Of a stretch of 64,000 nt of DNA, positions 12,801-23,999 are shown in pieces; positions within the stretch are counted from its first letter, which is position 1; each line of letters begins with the position of its first letter. The position numbers and the translations under genes were made by a program. Below the pieces are notes generated by a model that worked only from the letters and a program-made list of their open reading frames with translations, was not told the DNA's origin and ran no database searches. The stretch covers positions 311,001-375,000 of the forward strand of contig JAJGOT010000353.1 in assembly GCA_022457155.1 (NCBI GenBank), in the 5' to 3' direction. The DNA comes from Cladopsammia gracilis (lineage: Eukaryota > Cnidaria > Anthozoa > Scleractinia > Dendrophylliidae).

Positions 12801-15800
12801 TTGGAAGAGGAACGTGAACGGTTACGTCAACTTGAACTTAAGCGCGAACGAGCGGCTCAACCGAAAACATGGCAACTGAAACCACCAAAAAAGAAGCGTC
12901 CAAATTATTGCGGCAGATTGCAAAAATGGTGAAATGAAAACCATATCCACAACGCTTATTGTCATTTGAATTCCTTGCATATTTTTTGTGAGATATTCTG
13001 ACAATGTTAATACGAAAGTTTGAAATAAAAAAAGTCTTGTTTTTATGGGCGGATCTTTTGACTTGTGTGGACAATACTTTGGCAGGACTTTGGTTAAGCA
13101 CCCTTGGTATGCATGATCAAAACGGGTTATATGTCGTACCTCCGCTAGTGGACACCTTCTTTAGGCGTACATCAAGTCGTGGTCCCAACATCATACAAAT
13201 AACCCACGAGTAGTCTATCTTTTCCCTCAGGAATAGTCGAGCTGGCAATGACGCTCCTATAGTCAGACGCATACAATCTCAGTCATTAATCGTTGGGACA
13301 CTTGACATTCTATTTTTTGGAGTATTTTTTTAATTATTTTTACTCCATTTTTCACTATCAACAGAGAAAAACCTTCCATCGGAAAGCTCTTCGACAGCCT
13401 ACAGTTGTGACCAAATCTTAACAGGAACTGATTTTAAATAGTTGAAAGAGATGGATTTTTATCTCGATGTGTCCGTGATCACCAGTAGCGTGCACAAGGC
13501 CACTTATTTTTAATTTCAGTGCACTAATAGAGTAGTTTTGCTCTATTAGGCCCCCATATCCAATAAGAACACCCATTTCCCCCTTTATTGAGGCCTGACC
13601 AAAAAAAATAACTTACACAATAAACACTTAATGACCGGTCCCGAGGGAAACAGTGAATTTTGTTTCCCGAGAATCTCGATGTTCGTCTCGGGAAACATCG
13701 AGATTCTCGGGAAACAAAATTCACTGTTTCCCGTGGGATCAGTCATTAAGTGATTTGTTATTTTGCAACACACAAAAAAAAACACAACACAAGACAGTTT
13801 GAAAAACGCGCCGAGCACTCGAGGTGAACATCAATCCATCATAATTATGCCACCCTTTTATCACGGTCTGATCACGTGTGCTGGCGGGCAACAGTGCAAT
13901 GTTACCCTCTGACGTCAAAATTGTTGCCCGCTTAGTACAATTGACGGGAAACAGTTTGTTAGATGTCATGTGACCATGAATCAACCAATCAATGCTCGCT
14001 TTGTATTGAGAAAACCTCCAGCTATATAACAAAGTGTGACACGCCTTACCGTGAACACCAAACAGTTTTTATACAAGCTTGCACGATATCACCAGCAATA
14101 AAGTGAATAAAATCTTAGTATTTTGTAACTTACGCTCCAGTAAAAAACACGAAACGACAAGATTACATTCCATCGTGCTCAACTTTGCAGGGAGGCGTTC
14201 TTGTCAATTGAGTTCGCGCCCTCTGATTGGCTAACTTGTGCCCATCAATTGAATTTGCGCACTCTGATTGGCTAACTTGTGCCCGTCAATAGAATTCGTG
14301 CTCTCTGATTGGCTAACTTGTGCCCGTCAATTGAATTCGCGCTCTCTGATTGGCTAACTTGTGCTCGTCAATTGAATTCGCGCACTCTGATTGGCTAACT
14401 TGTAAAAAGGTTTGTTGGTTGCTCAGGGTAAGGCCTGTCGCACTGTAATGGTACTCTAAAAGTTATTGAAACCCCTGTTAATAAACACCTACTTGAGTTT
14501 GACTCTCTCACATGGCTGATCAAATGTTGTTGCTGAATCGTAGAATGGCAAAGGATTGTATGAATTGTTGGGATCACAACTCACATCAACCACTACACTT
14601 AAGTTCCTGCAAATAGTAACATGAATTGTAGTCCGTTGTCAGTTACAGCGGTTTTCAATTGAGCGTCGTAAAATCAAAACCAAAGTAATAGGCCATTTGC
14701 ACGATGACGTCATTTGACTACTACTACCAGAATTCATTTCGTTTTTCCTTTCTTATATAAATTTTGTAATCCCAGTGCGGTTTAAATAACAATAGCCCTA
14801 ATTCGCACTACAAAACAAAAAACTGAAGGATTCTGGTAGTAGTAGTCAAATGACGTCATCATGCAAATGGCCTATTACTCTGACCAATCACAGAACAGGC
14901 AGACAATCCAATGAACCAATCAGAGCTCGAAGCAAATACGTGTAGCCGGCACCAAGCACGGGAAAACGGATGCGAGCAAGTCACGATTGGTTTTGGTTTT
15001 ACTTCTGATTGGTCGAGAAAGTGGCGCGAGATTTTTTAGCCAATCACAAAGCGTAGCAATGCAAAACCAAAGCAATTACGAAATTACTTTCGACACTCAA
15101 TTGAAAAAACTGCTCTATAACCAGATCAGCATACTTCATTGAAAACCTTAAAATAATAACTAATTACTTCATGTTTATTACATGTACCTTTGATCTGTCT
15201 CCAAAATTTCCTTAGTAAGAAATGGAGGTATTTTCTACGAAGAAAAAAGTAAGTTACTTTTCATGCTATAAAATTAAGAAGAGCCTTTTAGATCATCTTT
15301 AACCCAGACTAGAGTCAAACAATTTTTACCTCCATTAGAAGAATGCAGTTCACAAGAATGTCATACTCTAGTATCTCTTTGAATGGTCCACCTGCCTTTG
15401 TTTCATCCAAGTCCCATTCTGCAATGGCAGACCTAGTAGTGAAGGCCACGATGAAAACAATTGTTGTTAGCTAAAGCAAACTCGTTATCACTTGTATCTT
15501 AAGCAGTTAGGTTAAAGTGTATATGACAGTAATTTTTTTATTTGCTTGATCGAATCTCCATGATGTTCTGATAAGAAAATGGAAAAAAAAATTCCATATC
15601 GATTTTTCTTCTCTGCGTTGTAGCCGTCTAAAAACGTGAAATTTCACTTCCGGTGTATTATAAAACCGCGCAAGAAGGAGGACTGGAAATAGTCCGCTGT
15701 GACGTCAATACAAGAATGCCGGTGTCAAGGTTTCTCAGTTCCTCACAATTTTTGATGCGTCCCGAGGAAGAAAATGGTTCTATTAAGGTGTGTTGTCTAT

Positions 15801-18800
15801 GGTTGTAGCAACACGCACCAAAAAACGGAGGAACTGAGAAATCGCGACACTGGCATTCCTGTATTGACGTCACAGCAGACTATTTCCAGTCTTTCTTCTT
15901 GCGCGGTGTTGTAACACACCGGAAGTGAAATTTCACGTTTTTAGACGGCCAAAACGCAGAGAAGGAAAATCGATATCGAAAATTTTTTTCCCATTTTCTT
16001 ATCACAACATCACATAGATTCGATCAAGCAAATACAAAAATCACTGTCATACACTTTGTGTATGACAGTGATTGTTACCGTATCAATACTGACAAGTTAG
16101 AGTTTGAATTTTATGTCTGCATCCAACCTCACTTTCAGGTCCTTTTACACTTTCAACATGGCAGGGGGGGGGGTGGGGGTGACGGTCATAGAAACCGCTG
16201 GACAAGGCTGCCAAAACATTCCAAGTATCAGGGAGTATTTCATTGGGAGAAAACATGATGAAATGTCTTTGTTCCACTTGAATGTGGGTTGATTGCCAAT
16301 TGCAGGGGGGGGGGGGGGGTGGGGGGTGACGGTCATATAAACCGCTGGACAAGGCTGCCAAAACATTCCAAGTATCAGGGAGTATTTCATTGGGAAACCA
16401 TGATGAAATGTGTTTGTTCCACTTGAATGCAGGTTGATTGCCAATTGCAAGGGGGGTGGGGGTGACGGTCATATAAACCCCTGGACAAGACTGCCAAAAC
16501 ATTCCAAGTATCAGGGAGTATTTCATTGGGAGAAACATGATGAAATGTGTTTGTTTCACTTGAATGTGGGTTGATTGCCAATTGCAGGGAGGGTGGGTGG
16601 GGGTGACGGTCATAGAAACCGCTGGACAAGGCTGCCAAAACATTCCAAGTATCAGGGAGTATTTCATTGGGAGTAACATGATGAAATGTGTTTGTTCCAC
16701 TTGAATGTGGGTTGATTGCCAATTGCAGGGGGGGGGGGGGGTGGGTGGGGGTGATGGTCATATAAACCGCTGGACAAGGCTGCCAAAACATTCCAAGTAT
16801 CAGGGAGTATTTCATTGGGAGAAACATGATGAAATGTGTTTGTTCCACTTGAATGTGGGTTGATTGCCAATTGCTGGAAATAACCTCCAAAAATGGAATT
16901 TTATTTTATTTGTGTCACATGATAAGATACTCCACAATTCTTGGATTATGCATGTGAGTTGTAGTGTCCATTGTCCATATTATTAAGCTGCTGTATTATA
17001 GACCAAGGTTTATTGTTTAAGAAAATGTAATTTTGCAAGGACCAAGCTACCGGTAAGTGATCATGAATTGACCATGATAAGGAGTTGTGGTATGACAAAG
17101 GAGCCCACAAGGAGAGGTTCCTCATGCATTTTTGTATAATTTAAAATACAATATTAAGAAGTTTCAATTGTATTGTTTCTTAGGGTAACATAATCTATTA
17201 AAGCTGTAATCTTACTTTGGAATTCCAATTTTGTGAGCCATCTCAACTGCTCCTCTACCACAGCAGCCCAGCGCCCCAATCACCATGATCCGTGGAAACA
17301 CTTCAGAAACACCTAAATGTAGAAACATTTATAGCATATCTTTAATTTAATATTTGTTCATTAAAAAGGATAAGAATCAGCAGTGTTCTTGCCTGACTAC
17401 TCTCTTGGGAGACTTGTGATTCTAGAGTAAGGTGCTAAAAATTAAATATGGATTTTTAAGAAATGGTGCACAAATTGCTTGATGTTAAATTAGTAAGAAT
17501 GAAAACTTTAAGACATTCCCAGAAAGCAAAAAATTTAGATGAAATGCAGTCGGAACAAAGATCAAGATGGAAGGCTCCTAAGAGCCAACCCATGAATAAG
17601 AAATGCTAACGTATAACGTAATATTGCAGTAAGCTTACGTTTTTATACTGACATGGTTTGATAGTTTTTTAAAATTAAACGTAACGACTTCTGATGAACA
17701 TACACTCCTCTCTACATATTCTCCAAACCAATTTACCAATGCTTTATTTCATGGTTTGTGTTTGTTAAACCACTTGACCATCCTGGTAAAAGTCCACACC
17801 CGAGCCAGAAGGCTCATAACGGCCGGAGCTTAAACCCGGTTTCTATAGCATGAAGCGACTAGGAATATTGCTACTCCCCCCTGGATGGGATGCTAGTCCA
17901 TCGCAGGGTTACCCCCAGCATTTTGTCGCCGGTACCCATTTATACACCTGGGTGGAGAGAGACAATGTGGAGTAAAGTTTCTTGTCTAAGGAAACAACAC
18001 GACGGCAGAGACCAGGCTTCGAACCACCGACCTTCAGGTTGAAAGTCCGACGCGCTAACCACTACACCACCGTGCCGCCCACATGGTTTGATAGTTTTTT
18101 AAAATTAAACGTAACGACTTCTGACGAACATACACTCCTCTCTACATATTCTCCAAACCAATTTACCAATGCTATATTTCATGGTTTGTGTTTATTAAAC
18201 CACTTGACCATCCTGGTATACATTCCTAATTAAGATCAAATTTTGATATTTCAAAGTAGATATGCATCAAAACATGTGTCCCTGTTGAAAAATCTCTTTC
18301 ATATTGATTTTAATGTCGCATTAAAGACTCCAAATGCGAAACATCTTTATGCTTATTGTTGTTTATATTTGTTTACAACAAATTAGTTATTGTTATTGCT
18401 GGATTCACGTTATTCTTGGTTACGAAATGCAGTTGTAACCAGGCATTACGTCACTAAGTTTTTACAGCTGAGTGATGGAGCTTGTGTGCGAGTGAGTGAA
18501 TTTGCCATTGTCTCTGAAAACCCGTTCATTACACTTGCACATATTCAAGGGTTAAAAAGGGTGACATGTACATGCATTGGTACTTACAGTGGCACAAAAG
18601 ATGTCATAAGGAGTAGTGGGGACCATAGATAGGCTTTTACTTTTGACTTCAAGCAATCTGCAAGTGGATCTAAAATGGGATGCTCTAATCATTCCACTCC
18701 ACCACCCCACCCACTAACATGAGGAGATGCTGTGATCTTGCAGTTAGCGCATTAGTCTTAGAATTAAGGACTGAAGACAGTGAAGACGTGTGATTTTATT

Positions 18801-21800
18801 ACCAATACTGGCGTGGTATTTTATATGTCAACTTGACTTTAAGAAAAAAACTCTTGGAAACCAGTCACTAAAACTCAAACTTAACTGGGATAGTCTTTAG
18901 TTTAGGGATATAACATTAAATAAGACATTTCAACCATTATTTTGTGTAGAAGAAAGAATATTTGATGAAAATAATCTTAAATATTTCACCTTTTAACTTT
19001 GCAACTTGTTTGAGCTGCTGTGTAATGTGATTAATGAATGCAGCTTCACTGCTATATGGCTTCACTGCAGCCATTGGTTTATCAGGACTGATGAGAGAGG
19101 GATCAGTTAATTATCATGCACATATCAGTGTTGATCCCATGAGTCAACAGTTTTCTCCTGACAATAAAATCCATGCCAGATTTTCAATGAAATGAAACTA
19201 CAATCCTCATGATATTCGGGAGTGTATTATGTAAGACGGCTTATGCACTGAGACGGGAACTTGCTCATATAAATGGGTCTGCGGCTTATCCAAAACAGCA
19301 ACACAAACAAAGCAAGCATAGGATTTTAGCTTGCGTGACAGCTTGTGCCAATTCATGAATTGATTGAGAGCTGCAGCAAAATAAGACTTAACTACAGATG
19401 GAGTTACATGTACGCTGAAAAATGACAATGACAGGCGTGCAAAGAGAAAAAAAATTGAAGAGGAACTGACAGCTGTGTGACTGCCGGCAGAGTAACTTTT
19501 ATTGTATTTATAGAGTTTTTGGAAGTGTTTATGAAGTTCTGCTTGTTTCTGTGTCTTTGTTTTCTCATACCTGATCTGTTGATGACACCAAGCAAGTATT
19601 CCAACACCCATTCCACCTAGTCCTGCCATTCCACTAAATTCAGCCACAACTCTTCTCCCTTCAAAGAAGCAGGGTAATCAAATATTGTAAATAACAGCTC
19701 ATATATTAACATGGATGTAATTTAACCTATCATCCAAATGGTCATTATTTTGTCACTGATTAACTTAAGTGCAACTGCCCATGATACTAAAACATGTACA
19801 ATTTATAGTTAGTTGTTCCTTGATCATTATTAATGATAGTAATGCATTTATAATGTGCCATTTTCCAACAGCTCAATATATAGTATGTACAATATTGGAA
19901 TTACAAAGAAAAGTAAAAATTAATCACAGTAAAAATAGAATTAAACATTATCAGAGGCAAGCTTAAGAAAAAAGAAAAGTGTTGTGTGAACTTTCAAATA
20001 AAGGTTGTTGCATAGTACTGTCAAAACTCTCTACAATGGCCAGGCTCAGAACGACTTAATGCTGGCCTTTGTAGAGATTTGGCCATTATGGAGAGGTATC
20101 AATTACACAATTTGAATGAACAGATCAGTGGTTAGGGAGGTGGCTGTTATTGGAGATTCAACTGTACTTTTTTCTGAGATACTGTCTGCTTATTACTCAT
20201 GCGCGTAGCGGCATAAGTTATAAAATGGCCTCTGTTTTCTTTTCTTTTCTTTTTCTTTTTATTATTTTGCATGCAAATTTATGCACGCATATTTTAAATA
20301 GTGCACTTCCTGTTCATAGCTTTGCCATTTACACTTCCTGTTTAGTGACTTCCGGCTACTCTCATTTCCGGTAAAACAGCGTTACTGAAGTGTCATGACA
20401 GTGTCTCCTACAACCCTACTTACATTACTTATGTTCACGTTAGGTATATATAAGACTTAGATGAATCACTGGCTTCATTGTGGTACAGTCTTCATTTACA
20501 AAACATTCAATAGTAAACAACCTGGTTTGCAGTAACGATGACTGAATGAAAGGAGTAACTCTTCTCCATATCGGACATCTTCTTATCATGTTTAAAATAT
20601 TATGTAAAACTTTCTTATGCATGCGCATGAGTATAGGCTGCTTGGAGCCTCTTGTTTCATTTTATTTTGAAAAACAAAATTTGACTAATAAATCTGAGAC
20701 AAAGAAAAAGAAAAATTAAACTGGTTAGAAATTTTCAAACCAAAGACAAAATATGAACCACAACACATACCCAAGGTAAAACAATTTAACAGTGAGTGAA
20801 AAACATTTTGGTTTTACACACTTACCATTTTCATCAGTCATAAATTCAATATCCAAAATGCTCCCTTCTCCTTTAATGAAACGATGGAGTAAGCTTGCCC
20901 AACCTGTTTGATTCTTTAAAGAATAAAATAACAAACTTCAAAACATAAATTATTTATAAACATTCTCATTAAACACATTCATGATTCAAGTAGCATTGAG
21001 TTCTAAGAACTACCCAGCTTTTCTTAATGTCCTTCAGAGAACTTTTTTTAATACTGAATTAATTCAAGGGAAAGATACCCTGATTATCAGAGGTTTTCTC
21101 GCAGCATGTTTTTGTCAGCAGTGTACATGTAGGCTGCGTTGACCAAAACTAAACAAGCAGCAAAGCCACTAAAAACCTCTGACCAGAGGGCATTGATTTA
21201 ATGTTAATATGCTAGATAACTTCCTAAGGGACTCAACATGATTTTACCTTAAAAGCATGAGCAAAGAAAATGTGCCTTTGTGATACTGGGTCCTCACTGG
21301 AAGGAAGCTCCTTGAGCCCTAAGATAATGGCCTCTTTGGGAGCACTGACCCATGAACCACAAGGAGCCATGCTGACACCTGGAATACTGTAAATAAACTA
21401 CCAGTAAGTCAATGAAGTAACTCTCATGTGGTTTTTGTATGAAATGCTAAAAATTATGTGACCCCAGAGGGGTACTCAGGTATGTTAGTGACAGGTAGGT
21501 GCGAAGGCCTTTTTTAAGGTTTAAAATTAGTGAATCTTTTTTGGGGGTGAACGATTTTGATAGATAAGGACTTTTTGGGGGATTGACCAAATGCAAAACC
21601 CAGGGTTCTCATTTTTATGTCAAACTCTTGTATCAGTTTCAAGAATGACTGCAGTCTGCCTAAAGTTTGCGACAAAATGCATAAAGAATAAAGAAAGGTG
21701 GATGCAAAAACTGTCTGGGACTCTCTTGATGTGTTTTTGTTTTACCTTTTCTTATGCGGAGAAAAAGAGGACTTTTTCGGGGTTATGTTCCAGGGGCAAT

Positions 21801-23961
21801 GGACTTTTTTGGGTCTGGTCATAGCCATATAGGAATAGTTTTAGGTCTGAGTACCCCCCCCCCCCCCCTCCTCTGAGTATGTGACCACATTCAAATAATA
21901 CCAGTACAAGTACATGTAAGCAATTGTCAAGAGTAGTTTTATTTTTCCTGTGGTGCTTTAAATTACGCTGTACAGGGCAGTTCTTACTTTTGAATCTTTT
22001 TGTTGATAAATTATTTTTTGTTATAATTTTTTTATTGTCTTGAGTGGAAATTTTAGAAAATCATTATTTGTCAAATCTGACACAGAAGTTTATAAAGGAT
22101 TAATTAAGAATAGTAGTATAGGTATATTTGTTTCTCTCACACAGACATGCATGTTCTGCAAATTATTTCCAAATAGCAAACAACGTAATTTGTGAATCAG
22201 AGAATGTTAAAATAATCAATTAATTATATAAAAAAACTAGCTAACCAACCATTGAAATTCCTCATTCTTGAAAACAGACTGGTCAGACAATTCCACAGTA
22301 ACATGAAAACCTAAAAAAAAAGTTATGCGCTTAACTCAGCTGGAAAAGCATCATTCTGAAGAGTGCAAGGTTGCAGGTTTAAATTCCTGGACCATCTACC
22401 AGCGCCACTGTTATAATACAGTGGCTTAAAGCCACACACATGCACTGTGCATGCCCCTAATGATATTTCCATGTGCTTTTCGTTCATGGTTCATAAGATT
22501 TTGCTGACTGTACTTAGACTGTTCACAACCTCTCTATTTTCTCAGAGTCTGCCACGTACGAGAACTGCCGGAGAGCTAAGCGAACGCGGTGCACGAGCGC
22601 GGAGCGCGAGGGGGTGGGGGTGGGGGTGGGGCAAGGGGAAGGAGAAAAATATTTTTCTCCTTCCCCGCCCCCCACCCCCTCGCACTCCGCGTTTGCGCTC
22701 ACTTCCAGTCCGTTGGCTTTGCTCGCCGGCAGTTCTCGTTTTCTTAACCGACTCTGAGAAAATAGAGAGGCTGTGAACAGTCTAGGCTCAACCAATTGTC
22801 TCAGTTCAGATATGTAGCATCAATGGGCAGTAAGATAATGACTTTGCCTCCTTCACTCTCTCCCACTAAACTAGTGGGGGCTGCTAAGGAACCCTCATAA
22901 CTGTTCAAAAAGAGTAGCGGGTAAGGTCTTTGCATTGTGGTCTGGCCTGTTCATGTGGAATAGCGTGGGAGGGTGGTATGTAAATGTTAAAAAATGCATG
23001 ATAAAAAGTTCTGCAGTATTTGCAACATACATTGTGGCACCAAAAATGCTGGATAAAATTCCTTGGGAAAAACTTAAAAAATCTATGACTATCACATGGA
23101 AATTCTACTTGACCTTATAAAAAAAATCAGCCCTTTCCATTATGGAATGAGTTTAATAATGTGCCCTCCCCCCCTGCCATCTCTAAATCAGTCACTGATG
23201 AATGTTGAGAGCTATGGAGCATTCTGTATACACAGGCACAACACTGTAGGGGGTGTGTAATGGTTTGTGTCCACCATTGTAAGTTATCCTCAAAAAGGAG
23301 AAGACACTCAGGACTACAGTAAAATCTGTATTAAGCAGACACCCTAGGGACCCTCTCTAAACCCTTATGGTTCGTATGCTTCCCCACCCTCGGGAAATTG
23401 ACCAAAATTTTTACTTCTGGGTCAAATCCCCACCCTTACTCCCCCTCCCTCCCCCCCCCCCCCCCCAAACACATGGGGTTTACATTGATAGGTGCGCTAC
23501 TGTTATGACCTTACTTAATTTAGCCACTCTATTCTCCTACCCTTTTTGCAAGATAAATGAACACCATGTCTTAAAAACAAGGGGAATATAATTTGAAATT
23601 CCTTGTATGGAACTGAATCCAAAATAGGCTTCCCTAAATGGCTTGAATCCCAACCAAGCTTTTTTCAGAGCAAACGTGCGTTTTATCAATGTGAACAGCC
23701 ACTTAGATTTTCTAAAACTATTAGTAAGTTTAATAAATAGATCCAACGTTTAACTTGAAGTGAAACGATGCCAATGTCTGGTGAGAACTTTAGAGTTTTA
23801 CCAGCTGTTGAGACGGACGTGGCGCGATGCACGTTCAGTTATTTGCAAATTATTACAAGCTTACCTTTCTCCAGCAAAAGTCGGCATTTGTCAGGAGTTA
23901 AAGCTCTACGTTGCTCATTTGGTTTTGTCTCGGCGCGAAGCCATATATGATTAGAATTCAT
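3830..23961 (-). CDS. Saccharopine dehydrogenase (NAD+, L-lysine-forming)-like, 12 exons
   Basis: Exons on the minus strand: 23961-23865, 22310-22250, 21386-21248, 20913-20826, 19658-19571, 19087-18990, 17312-17216, 15432-15330, 15234-15188, 14606-14493, 4226-4112, 3916-3830. Every junction is GT-AG and all phases agree, giving 377 residues plus a stop; yeast Lys1 is about the same length. Diagnostic segments in order: WLRAETKPNEQR (N-terminus), APKEAIILGLKELP with Lys78 and FAHAFK with His96 (known catalytic Lys/His pair of the family), a Rossmann stretch IGALGCCG (about 202-209), EWDLDETKAGGPF, VNCILL, KIPPFLT, VVVDVSCDPNN, and AIDHLPSVLPRE near the end. The enzyme interconverts saccharopine with lysine plus 2-oxoglutarate using NAD. 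Animals usually degrade lysine through bifunctional AASS, so the role of this separate enzyme is uncertain. Intron 10 (4227-14492) encloses an opposite-strand gene. Confidence 0.9.
4476..4609. mobile_element. GC-rich foldback MITE with 9-bp target duplication
   Basis: Arms start TAGCCTGCGAGCAAGCTCTC and are mirrored at the right end. The centre is a G-rich run facing a C-rich run. The perfect 9-bp duplication AGTTTTCAA flanks it (4467-4475 and 4610-4618), pointing to a Mutator-type non-autonomous element. It lies in LYS1 intron 10. Open frames across it on both strands are artefacts of the palindrome. Confidence 0.75.
4873..4989. repeat. Minisatellite of short GCACAGTTTA/CATTTTA units
   Basis: Alternating words CACAGTTTA(G/C)G and CTCATTTTA repeat about ten times in tandem with small variations. 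Confidence 0.7.
5546..12932 (+). CDS. Unrecognised membrane protein with duplicated exon module, nested in LYS1 intron 10
   Basis: Proposed exons: 5546-5627, 6685-6881, 7196-7498, 7923-8924, 9145-9366, 9955-10158, 10615-10759, 10933-11200, 12773-12932. All introns are GT-AG and phases agree, giving 860 residues. Residues 1-20 are a hydrophobic signal peptide (MRKFLIYIVLLLTLLG). Exon 4 encodes a long acidic region. The end of exon 4 and exons 5, 6 and 7 carry related modules: E-T/F-C-T-x-K, TWFTTK-x-W, TVGW-x-KSS, KKA and (A/M)AGLN(K/Q)S. Exons 4 to 6 begin and end in phase 0, so they can be duplicated freely. Exon 8 encodes two or more hydrophobic segments, and exon 9 a highly basic 53-residue tail (RRE, RQRKLEEERERLRQ), probably cytoplasmic. 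A shorter form ending at TAA 11202-11204 is possible if the last donor is not used. I do not recognise the family; receptor-like surface roles are only a guess from topology. Confidence 0.7.
7538..7701. mobile_element. Foldback MITE in intron 3
   Basis: Ends are TTTAAAGGCCCAGTATCA and its complement. Both ends carry TTAA-rich flanks. It lies wholly inside intron 3 of the nested gene. Confidence 0.65.
9686..9851. mobile_element. Foldback MITE in intron 5
   Basis: TACCTAATTCAATAAAAGTT at the left is mirrored by the right end, with inner arms CATTGGTAATTGGG and CCCAATTACCAATG. It is entirely intronic. Confidence 0.7.
11303..11620. mobile_element. Foldback element with hammerhead-like words (Penelope-type repeat?)
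   Basis: Left and right arms are inverted copies: TAGGTGAA, GTTCGTTTGTC, GCGACGTTTCGACGG, TAGTCTTCATCAGGCGATGAGG and GGTTACGTGTCGCTT. On the appropriate strand each arm reads CTGATGA and, about 20 bases on, GAAA or a decayed AAAA. This resembles hammerhead core words known from Penelope-like terminal repeats, but I could not confirm a complete ribozyme fold. It abuts the next element. Confidence 0.5.
11622..12651. mobile_element. Non-autonomous Tc1/mariner (pogo-like) element in intron 8
   Basis: Terminal repeats are CAGT(G/A)TGTTGCCCAGTTTCC on both ends, flanked by TA (11620-11621 and 12652-12653). A CAGT start and TA duplication are typical of the Tc1/mariner superfamily. Extra internal copies of the CCAGTTTCCGGCC word occur near 11650, 12050, 12430 and 12450. 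No transposase is encoded in its 1.03 kb. Confidence 0.75.
13625..13752. mobile_element. Near-perfect foldback MITE
   Basis: CACTTAATGAC and GGGAAACAGTGAATTTTGTT are mirrored, with a second inner pair CGAGAATCTCGATGTT. It lies in LYS1 intron 10 downstream of the nested gene. Open frames here are by-products of the palindrome. Confidence 0.7.
14201..14402. repeat. Five 41-bp tandem units, each with a CCAAT box
   Basis: The unit is TCAATTGAATTCGCGC, CTCTGATTGGCTAACTTGT, GCCCG. The CTCTGATTGG word starts at 14221, 14262, 14303, 14344 and 14385, an exact 41-bp period. GATTGGCTAA is an inverted CCAAT box. More CCAAT/ATTGG words follow at 14880-15060. The array sits close to LYS1 exon 10. Confidence 0.8.
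14686..14878. mobile_element. Foldback MITE with CRE-like TGACGTCA in each arm
   Basis: GTAATAGGCCATTTGCACGA at the left is mirrored at the right, and both arms include GATGACGTCATTTGACTACT and ACCAGAATTC or their complement. A second, older copy lies at 2855-3030. Confidence 0.75.
15517..16054. mobile_element. 540-bp foldback with a THAP-like coding relic at its centre
   Basis: Arms starting GTGTATATGACAGT are inverted copies over about 240 bp each (CGATCAAGCAAATA, GTGAAATTTCACTTCCGG, GACGTCAATAC and others). Near the centre the plus strand reads a short frame from 15774 with RCVVYGCSNT, the start typical of THAP zinc-finger domains (C-x-x-x-x-C), then a stop at the end of the arm. It is probably a fragment captured by, or left over from, a THAP-type transposase or host gene. 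It lies in LYS1 intron 7. Confidence 0.55.
16157..16874. repeat. Minisatellite, five units of about 140-145 bp
   Basis: Each unit runs from a G-rich tract (GGTGGGGGTGACGGTCAT) through AACCGCTGGACAAGGCTGCC, CAAGTATCAGGGAGTATTTC and CCACTTGAATG(T/C)(G/A)GGTTG. G-tract length varies between units. Long minus-strand open frames across it are repeat artefacts. It lies in LYS1 intron 7. Confidence 0.85.
17651..18218. repeat. 138-bp direct repeats flanking a SINE
   Basis: 17651-17788 and 18081-18218 are near-identical direct copies, beginning ACATGGTTTGATAG and ending CATCCTGGTA. They differ at only a few positions and enclose a 292-bp SINE. This is far longer than a normal target duplication. Confidence 0.85.
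17789..18080 (-). mobile_element. tRNA-derived SINE
   Basis: Read on the minus strand from 18080, it starts with a tRNA-like head: a box A-like GTGTAGTGGTTAGCGCG and a box B-like GGTTCGAAGCC. It continues into a tRNA-unrelated body (GTACCGGCGACAAAATGCTG, GGACTAGCATCCCATCC). Lack of a tRNA fold beyond the head argues against a functional tRNA gene. Confidence 0.75.
22324..22400 (+). repeat. tRNA-like SINE relic
   Basis: TAACTCAGCTGG (box A-like) and GCAGGTTTAAATTCC (box B-like) are spaced as in a tRNA, but no complete acceptor stem is visible. Confidence 0.4.
22515..22784. mobile_element. GC-rich foldback MITE
   Basis: TAGACTGTTCACAACCTCTC at the left is mirrored at the right, followed inward by TATTTTCTCAGAGTC and by inverted GAGAACTGCCGG/CCGGCAGTTCTC. 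The centre is palindromic AAAATATTTTT with flanking G/C tracts. Open frames on both strands are artefacts. Confidence 0.75.
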
Positions 23962-23999
23962 GTTTGGAAAAATATATTTTCTGTCTTCCTTAAAAATTG

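Noticed and set aside
16083..16890. Long minus-strand open frames (up to 205 residues)
   Set aside because: They lie in a 140-bp minisatellite and simply repeat the same translated unit; no start context, domain or splice support.
17982..18233. Possible functional tRNA or small gene
   Set aside because: The tRNA-like head is followed by a SINE body and lacks a closing acceptor stem; the open frame runs across the SINE.
22447..22795. Open frames of 90-109 residues on both strands
   Set aside because: Both cross a palindromic MITE and mirror each other.
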